64,000 nt of DNA from Planctobacterium sp047947135 (GTDB taxonomy: Bacteria > Pseudomonadota > Gammaproteobacteria > Enterobacterales > Alteromonadaceae): contig CP170457.1 in the NCBI GenBank assembly GCA_047947135.1, forward strand, positions 4,402,001 through 4,466,000. Reading direction: 5' to 3'. Below are positions 35,001 through 44,000 of the stretch, piece by piece (the first letter of the stretch is position 1; each line of letters starts with the position of its first letter). The notes under the pieces are model-generated. The model was not told where the DNA came from, ran no database searches, and saw only the letters and a program-made list of their open reading frames with translations. The translations under genes and the position numbers were made by a program.

Positions 35001-38000
35001 TTTGCGTGTAACCAGCCAGGCACAGGTGACCTTAATCATTGAGGGCGTGAACGATCTGCCTGTTGCCAATGATGATGCCTATGAGATGGATGAAGACACA
35101 ATATTGGTTGCAGATGGGGAAGACATCCCGGGTGTTTTAGACAATGACAGTGATGCTGACGCTATCGAGGGCGATTTAGCGAATGAAGTAACCGTTTCTC
35201 TCCTGACCGATGTCAGTCATGGTGCGCTTAACTTAAGTACGGATGGTGTTTTCGCCTATCAGCCTGATGAGAACTACGATGGCACTGACCAATTTAGCTA
35301 TCAATTAACTGATGCGGCGGGTGAGACTGCGACGGCCGAGGTTGTTATTACTATTATCAACACCAATGAAGCACCGGTAGCGGTAGATGATGCTTACGAT
35401 GTCAATGAAGATGAGTTGCTGGAAGTCAGTGCAGAAGATGGCGTGTTAAGCAATGATACCGATGCAGATGCCGATGAACTCACCATTCTTGAAGAATTAG
35501 AAACAGCGCCTCAATTTGGTGAATTACAACTCAACTCAGACGGCAGTTTTAGTTACCAGCCAAACGAGAATTTCTTTGGTGAAGATAGCTTTGTGTATCA
35601 GGTGGCGGACACCGATAATGAAATCGCCTTAGGTACGGTTTCTATTTCTGTCATCGCCGTTAATGACGCACCTATTGCTGCAGCTGACAGCTATAGCACG
35701 CTTGAAGATATAGTGCTGATTGTCGATGACCCAACTCAAGGACTCTTAGCTAACGATTCAGACGTCGACATTACGGAAGAAACTAACGTAGAAGAATTGA
35801 CTGTTTCGTTAGTCAGTGAACTTGCCAATGCAGAGTTAAGTTTAAATCCCGATGGTACCTTTACATTAATTCCTGCCGATAACTTTCAGGGGTTTATCAG
35901 CTTCACTTATCAAGTGACCGACTCAGGTGGACTTAGTGACGAAGCCGAGGTCATCATTACGGTTGAAGGAAGTCCAGATGATCCTGTCGCCGAACCAGAT
36001 GCATACAGCGTGCAAGAAGATACTACTTTGGTTGTTTCAAGTTCTGAGGGGGTATTGAGCAATGATTCTGATCCAGATGGCACTGAGCTTTCTGTGTCTG
36101 GTGTGCTTGAATCGCCTACCTTGGGAACGGTTTCATTAAATACCGATGGTAGCTTTACCTATAGTCCGTTTGAAAATGAAAATGGCACTGACTCCTTTAG
36201 TTACGAGATAGTCAATGAAGCAGGTAGTGACGATGTTGCGCAAGTTACCATCACGATAGAACCAGTAAATGATACTCCAACGGCAGAAAATGACACGGCT
36301 GAAACAAATGAAAATCAAACTATCCAAATTTCACCGCTTGATAACGATCAGGATGTGGATGGAGATACGTTAACCATTGTCAGTGCACAAGCTGAACTCG
36401 GTACCGCGTCTATTGCAAACGACGGGGCCACAATAAGTTATACGGCGCCAGGTTCAGGTGGTACTGATACTGTTTCCTACACAATCAGCGATCCTGAAGG
36501 GGCGACTGCCAGTGCAGTCATAACTATAACAATTAATGATGTGAATGATGCACCTGTTGCTCAAGATGACACAGTAACAATTAATGAAGATCAATCAATT
36601 AGCATAAATGTTTTAGCAAATGATTCAGATGCCGACAATGACTCCTTAACCATCGTAGATGCGACCGCGTCCTCTGGAATAGCCCTAATTGTATCGGGTA
36701 TTTCTATCTCCTATACGCCTGAAGAGAATTTCAATGGTAGCGCTTCTATTTCTTATACGATAGAAGATCCTTCAGGGGCGTCAGATTCAGCAACTGTTGA
36801 CATAAACATCAATCCAGTCAATGACTTGCCTGTCGCTATTGATGATAATTTTACTACAACGGAAGATATTCCGATAACTATCAAGCCATTATCCAATGAT
36901 AAGGACGTCGATAACGACCCGTTAATCATTTCTGGATTTACCCATTCAGACGGTTCAGTTTCTCAGACTGACTCTCAAACTTTGGTTTATACGCCTTCTT
37001 TTAACTTTTTCGGCACTGCAGCAATTGACTACGTAGTATCCGACCAAAACGGCGGGACTGCTTCAGCAACCATCACTGTTGCTGTGACGGAACAAAATAA
37101 CTTACCGGTGGCAAATTCAGATTCAGATGCAGTCTTTGCTGGAGAAAGCATTGATATCTCTCCACTGGTCAATGACACCGATGGTGACAATGAAACACTG
37201 ACCATTACCACTGTTACTGCAGATGTCGGTAGTGTTGCTATCAGTTCAGATGCTACATCCCTCACGTATTCGGCACCGAGTGATACCACAACGACTGCCA
37301 CCATTAATTACACAATTACCGATACAAGAGGTGCAACCGCTAGCTCTACTATATCCGTGGCGGTCACTGAGCAACCATTAGAGGGTAATTTTGATCCTGA
37401 TGGAGACGGACAAAGTGACGTTTCTGCGGTAGCCAGTGGTGGCGATTTCGTTGTGACATTTGGTGAAGATGTTGATTCTGTTTATTTCGAAGAAGATGGT
37501 GAAACTGTCGCAGTAACAGCTAATGATGTGGGTGTATATGAAATCACAATCGAAAGCGCCACCTCTCCCCGACCGGATAATAAAGACATCATCATTCGTG
37601 ATAATAAAAACGCATATCAGGGAATGAAGGGCGTTTGGGCGGCTGAAGATTTCGTTTTAAGTGGTGCAACTTCAGTGCAAATTTTCTATAGCCAAAATGG
37701 TAATGAATACAGCTTTAAAGTCACCAAGCTGGACCAGACTTCTCCCAATATTGCATTTGGAAAACCGCAGCCGTTAGCGACTGACTTTGCAGGTGAAACC
37801 GAATTAGACTTTTATACTCGAGCTCCCGCCTTTACTGGTCCCTTTAATTTGGGAATAAATGGCTTTTCCCATTATGGTTTACAAACGGGTGGAACAGGTT
37901 TTTATAGCGGTTCTTTTACAACAGGCGAAATAAGTTGGCAGATTGTCGACGGTGCGATTGAAGTCAACTTTATTAATACGCTGGAAACTGAAATTCCCAC

Positions 38001-41000
38001 CATCAGCGTTTATGAGCTGGATGATGATAACTCTGATGGTGTGGCATTAAATGTAATAACCAAAGCAGAAGCCGATGCTTATGTTGCCGCAAACAATACT
38101 GAATTTGTAAATGCCTATGTAAGCGATGCACAGCACATCATTCGAAAAGTCAGAGACGCCAAAGTGTTTATTGTGGCCGAGATTGAAGAGTTTGTTGCCT
38201 ATCGAATTGACAGTTCCCAACACCCGGAAATTACCAGTGCTCAGTCCCCGGTTATTGCGTCAGGTTCCAGCTTCTTTAATTGGGAACTGCTGGATATTGA
38301 AAAACTGAAAATTCATCAAATTGCCGCCAGTGACCTCACCAGTAGCGACATCGTACTGGACATTCCGACTGTGGATCACACCAGTAACGAATTTGCACGT
38401 TTTTCACATGACCTATGTTCCTTTAGTGAAACCTCAGCTGGTTCGAACTCCGGTAGTGGCAGCTGCGAACACTTCGGCAATACGTTTACCTGGTCTATTT
38501 CGGGTCGCATCCTCGAATTGATCTTCGACAATGGCATGCAGGCCGAATATCGCTGGTTGGATAAACTGGCCGTGGCAAACTCGTTTGTTATTGACGCTGA
38601 GCAAACTATTAATTCTGAGCTGCATACCTTCGCGACGATGAGTATGTGGATCAAGGATTTACAACCTACTGATGCCGCTATTAGCACCTTTATTTCAGGC
38701 AACTACTTTGATAATGGATTCAATAAAACCAATCCTGATGCCGTTGATGACAATGGTAATGTGCTTACTGAAAAAACCTTTGGTTTTTATTTTGACGCTT
38801 CCTCGCTCAGCAAGCGAATCTTAGGCAACGTTGATCTGGATGACGAAATCTATCTGGCTGATGAAGACTGGGTCTGGGATGTGAGTAATGGTGAAGTTAA
38901 AATTGCCGCACTATCCAATTTAAGCAGTAATGTGCCATTCCGTTACCAGTATGCCCAGTGTACTGATAGTGCAGACGCTCAATGTTTTGCCTGGCGAGTG
39001 AGAGAATGGATACCAATGGCTATCCAAGGAGACCGTATTTGGGTTTTGGAGTCTTCGCAAATACACACTGAAGGGGCTAGTTTATCGGGTGCTATCAACT
39101 ATATTGACTTTATCCCACCGCGATTACAGTTCTATCAATTAGATAGCGATATACCGGGTCAACCTAACTCAATCAGCTTTAATCAAGAACCGCAATTCCA
39201 GGGTAGCTTGCTGTTTACAACGGATGTAGATACGCCAATATCCAATATTGACCTGATAACCAATAGTAGCGATCCTGAAAGCGATACGCTGACTGCGATT
39301 AAAGGGGTGAGTGCAAACGGCACTATCGTGGTTAATTCTGACCAAACCTTTACCTACACACCCAACAGTGGATTTATTGGGACCGACTTTGTTGATTTTG
39401 TTGTCTCTGATGGAGTTAACCAAACCCGATATTTTACTCAAATCATCGTATTGGGCCCTAATACTGCCCCTGTCGCCACTGATGACACGGTCAATACCTT
39501 TAAAAATCTCACTACCCGGCTTGACGTGCTAGAAAATGACACCGATATCGATGGCGATATTCTTCAGATTGATTCTGCAACGGTAGATAGCGGCACAGTA
39601 ACTGTTGTAGATAGCAGTTCTAATATCGAATTCCAACCTGTTGCGAATGCCACCGGAACGGCAACGGTTAATTACCAGATTTCCGATGGACGTGGTGGTA
39701 TCGATACGGCGACCGTTACCATTACGATTGCTGAAGCCGACTTGATTGGCAGCTATGACCTAAATGGATCCGGAACAGATGACTTTACAATTGTCCAGGA
39801 TACCGGCAATTCGAATCTATATACGGTTACTTTTGGTGAGGAAGTTGACTCGCTCACCTACACTATTGATGGTAAGACCTTTATTGTTTCACCGGGTGAA
39901 AACGGCGGCTTTGAGTTTACCTTTGACAGTACAGATTCTACACAACCCGTTTTGACCTACGTTATTGATGGTGTGACCTTCAGTTTCACACCAGAAAATA
40001 TAAATAGTGCAAGTCCCACTATTTTGTTTAGCGATGTAGATGATTTGGCAAACGATTTTGGAACTGAAATTGAATATTTATTGTTATCTCGTCATGCCAG
40101 TCCAAATAGTGCATTTGCAACTGAGTTTGTAAACGGAAAATTGTACGATTTAACCTCATCAGGTACAGGAACAGTCACTGGGCCTCATTTCAGTGACTCC
40201 GTCACCTGGGCAGTATCTGGTGGCGAAATAACAGTGACCTACGATAACCCATTCGAAACCATCGAGTTTTGGGACATCTATTCGCTGGATGATGAGGACA
40301 ATGGCGACGGCGCACTGGGTGTCATCACCAAAGCCGAGGCCGATGCTTATTTTGCGGCCAATAACACCGATGTTGTCGACGTCTTTGTCTCAGTTACATC
40401 AGAGACACTTATGGGTCGCGAAAACAATGGTTACTTTTATATAACCGATATTGAGTCAACCAAATCTTACCGAATTAGTAGCACAGAGCACCCTGAAATT
40501 ACTTCAGCCAATGCAGGTGTTCCGGTTCAGGGAGGGTTCGAGGAACGTGATCTTCTGGATTTATCTCGCTTTGATTTTCATCCTTTCTCGGGAACAGATG
40601 ACCTTGTGGGACAAACGTTCCTACCTGTAGCGCGTAGCAATGGGTCGGGTCACTTTAAGGGATTTGCAGCAGATGAATGCAGTTTCTCTGAAACCACTAC
40701 CGGTTCAAACGATGGTTCCGGTAGCTGCATTCATTCTGGTCTTTCTTTTAGCTGGTCAATTCTAACCGATGGCGAATTGCAGATGGTGCTGTCCAACGGT
40801 ATCACTACGTCGCTACAATGGTTGAACCATTCTGATATTGAGAACACCGTTTTTGTAGCGGCAACCGACAGCAATACCGATACCTACAGCACACTGGATT
40901 ATTGGTTCAGAAGCAACGCGATTACCATTCCACAAATGCAGAGCCTGCTGGAAGGAAATTATCTGGCCAATAGCGACATCCTGACCAATCCATTTAATTT

Positions 41001-44000
41001 TGATGGTTCTGGTAATCTCAATTCAGACATTGTTGATGGATTTTATTTTGATGCCTCAGGTAAAGCGAAAGAATTAAATGGCTTTTTCCAATTTGATAAC
41101 ACTTTCTATATAGAGGATAAAGATCATTTTTGGGAAGTGAGTTCCGCAACTTCAACCAAAATCACGGCAAGAAGTAACTTATCTTCGAGCGATACCTTTA
41201 CTTATGATTACTCTCTGTGTTCCTTAACACCGCCTGGGGACCAGGATTGCTTTGAATGGTCGGTAATCGACTGGACACCTCTGGCCATTGCTAATAACCG
41301 AGTTTATGTGCTTGAGACGGAGCAAGAAAATGATGGTGGCCCATTCTGGGATGGTTCACTGGATTATGTAGAAGATGATTTCCCAAGAATTGTATTTTAC
41401 GAAGTCGCCAGTGAAATCCCCGGTACGCCAAACTCAATCAACTTTAATCAGGCACCACATGTTGTCGGTGGCAATAATACAACGCCCATTGATACGGCCC
41501 TAACCATTGACTTACTGGCTACCGCCAGCGATCCAGAAAGCGATACTTTGACACTGGAGAGTGCCGCTGCAACAAGTGGTGAGGTCGTCATTCATGGAAA
41601 TGGCACTGTTACTTTTACTCCAGACACTGGGTTTATTGGCCAGTCGTTTATCGATTATGTGATTTCCGATGGCGTCAATGAAGTGACAGCGATTTATCAA
41701 ATTTCGGTTTTGAGTGCCGGAAACAACCCACCTATCGCCAACGATTCATTCTTCACTTTAGCAAATGGTCAAACCCACTCTCTCGACCCTGTTACTGGCA
41801 GCGATAGCGATCCGGATAGTGATCCACTCACTATCACAACTGCGGTAGCTTCACTCGGTACGGCATCGGTGACAACCAGCACAACCATTAGTTATACTGC
41901 ACCAGCAGCGCCAATAGCGGCTGACGTAATCCACTACACTATCTCAGATGGTAATGGCGGAATCGCTACTGCTTTTATTCATATCACATTAAGTGCTAAC
42001 AGTGAGCCAACTGCCAATAACGATACCTTCAGTGTTGCCGTCAATCAGTCTACAACGCTGACTCCGTTAGCTAATGACAGTGATCCTGATAGTGATCCGC
42101 TTACCATTACCGCAGCATCGGTAACAAGTGGTGTAGGAAGTGTTTCAATTGATTCTGGAGATACCTCACTCACTTACTCCTCTTCATCTACTGGATCCGC
42201 CACAATTTCCTATACCATTTCTGATGGTAATGGTGGAACAGATACTGGTCTAATAACAGTTACTGTAACCTCCTCAAATTCAGCGCCAGTTGCAAATGAC
42301 GACACGGTCAGTGTCGAAGTAAATCAATCTGAGACCTTGACGCCACTAACTAATGACACGGACCCGGACGGTGATTCACTTACGATTACAGCCGCCACGG
42401 TAACTAGCGGAGTGGGTAGCGTTTCCATCGCTTCCGGGGATACGACACTCACCTACTCTTCCTCATCGACAGGCTCAGAGACTATTTCTTACACCATAGT
42501 AGATGGCAATGGTGGCACTGATAGTGCGACGATTAGCGTGACAGTTGTAAATGACTTTCCTGCGGCAAGCAATGACAGTTATACGTTGCTGCATTCTGGC
42601 AGCAGCGTCAATGTCTCAGCCAATGCTGGTGTGTTAATTAATGACTCAGATCCCAACGGCGATACCATTTCTGCAGCCCTGGTGACCGGACCAACTAATT
42701 CCACGGCTTTTACATTGAATGCCGATGGGTCATTCTCCTATCAACACAACGGTACGGGGAATTTAACGGATAGTTTTACTTATAACGCCAGTGACGGTAC
42801 CAATACCGCCTCGGCTACAGTCAGTTTGACTATTGCACCAGACAATAACGCCCCTCAGATTTGTACTATTCCACAAGTTTATGCGCAAGTCGGCGAGCCA
42901 TTCGTTCAGGATATTGTTACAAAGGACCACGATGAAGAGCCTCAGACGATTACTTTAAGCGGTGAACCCAGTTGGATGACGATAAGTACAATTGACAGTA
43001 CCAGTAGCCAATTAAGCGGTACGCCCGGTTCTGGAGACGTGGGAACCTTCACAGGCATCACTGTGGAGACCACAGATGGTTTTGATACAGAAACGCTGGT
43101 GTTTGACCTGACTGTTGTAGATGATTTTGGCAGCAGTAACAGCCTAAATGTAGAACTGGGCGGCACACTCGAGCAAGTCACGGACGTCGCGATTGATAAC
43201 TACGGAAACATTGTCATTGTTGGTCAGGTTGATGGTGACTTTGGTATTACTCGACTGCACTCCGATGGCTCCACAGATACGTCCTTTAACTCTGGGGCAG
43301 TGAAAGTCATCGACTTTGGCGGTACAGATGATTTTCCTACCAGCGTCACGATTCGTGGTGACAATGCCATCATTGTCGGTGGTGACAGCAACGCACCCAG
43401 TACGCATTACGATATGGCCGTAGCCGTGATTGAATCCGATGGCTCGCTTGACACTGGCTTTAGTGGCGACGGTTTATTTACCATTGATGTCAGCGGCTCA
43501 AATACTGCTGACTCTCTGGATAAAGTCATTCTCTTGGATAATGGTCATATCACACTGGTAGGCGATGCAGATATCAGCGCCCTTAACCAAGTGGCAATAG
43601 TACAATTGTTTGAAGATGGTACGCTTAATACCAGCTTTGGCACATCCGGTATTGCCAGCGTGGCTGGGGCTGCAAATGTGATGGTTGAAGGTGCGATTCT
43701 GGATTCACAAGGCTATATCTATGCCGTCGGATGGGGCCTAAATGGTGCCACCCACGATATCATGATTGCCAGAATTAACCCCAGCACAGGTATTGATACT
43801 AGTTTCGCAGCTGCAGAAACATACGCCCCACTTTATTATATGAGTTCGTTAAATACAGAGGACGAAAAAGCGTTTGACATTGCCTTTCTGAATGGCAGCA
43901 GTGGCAAAGAAACCTCACTATTGGTATTGGGGTCCATGCACGATGGCTCACAACAGGACATCATAGTGCATCAGTTTAACGTCAATTATGATACGGCTAA

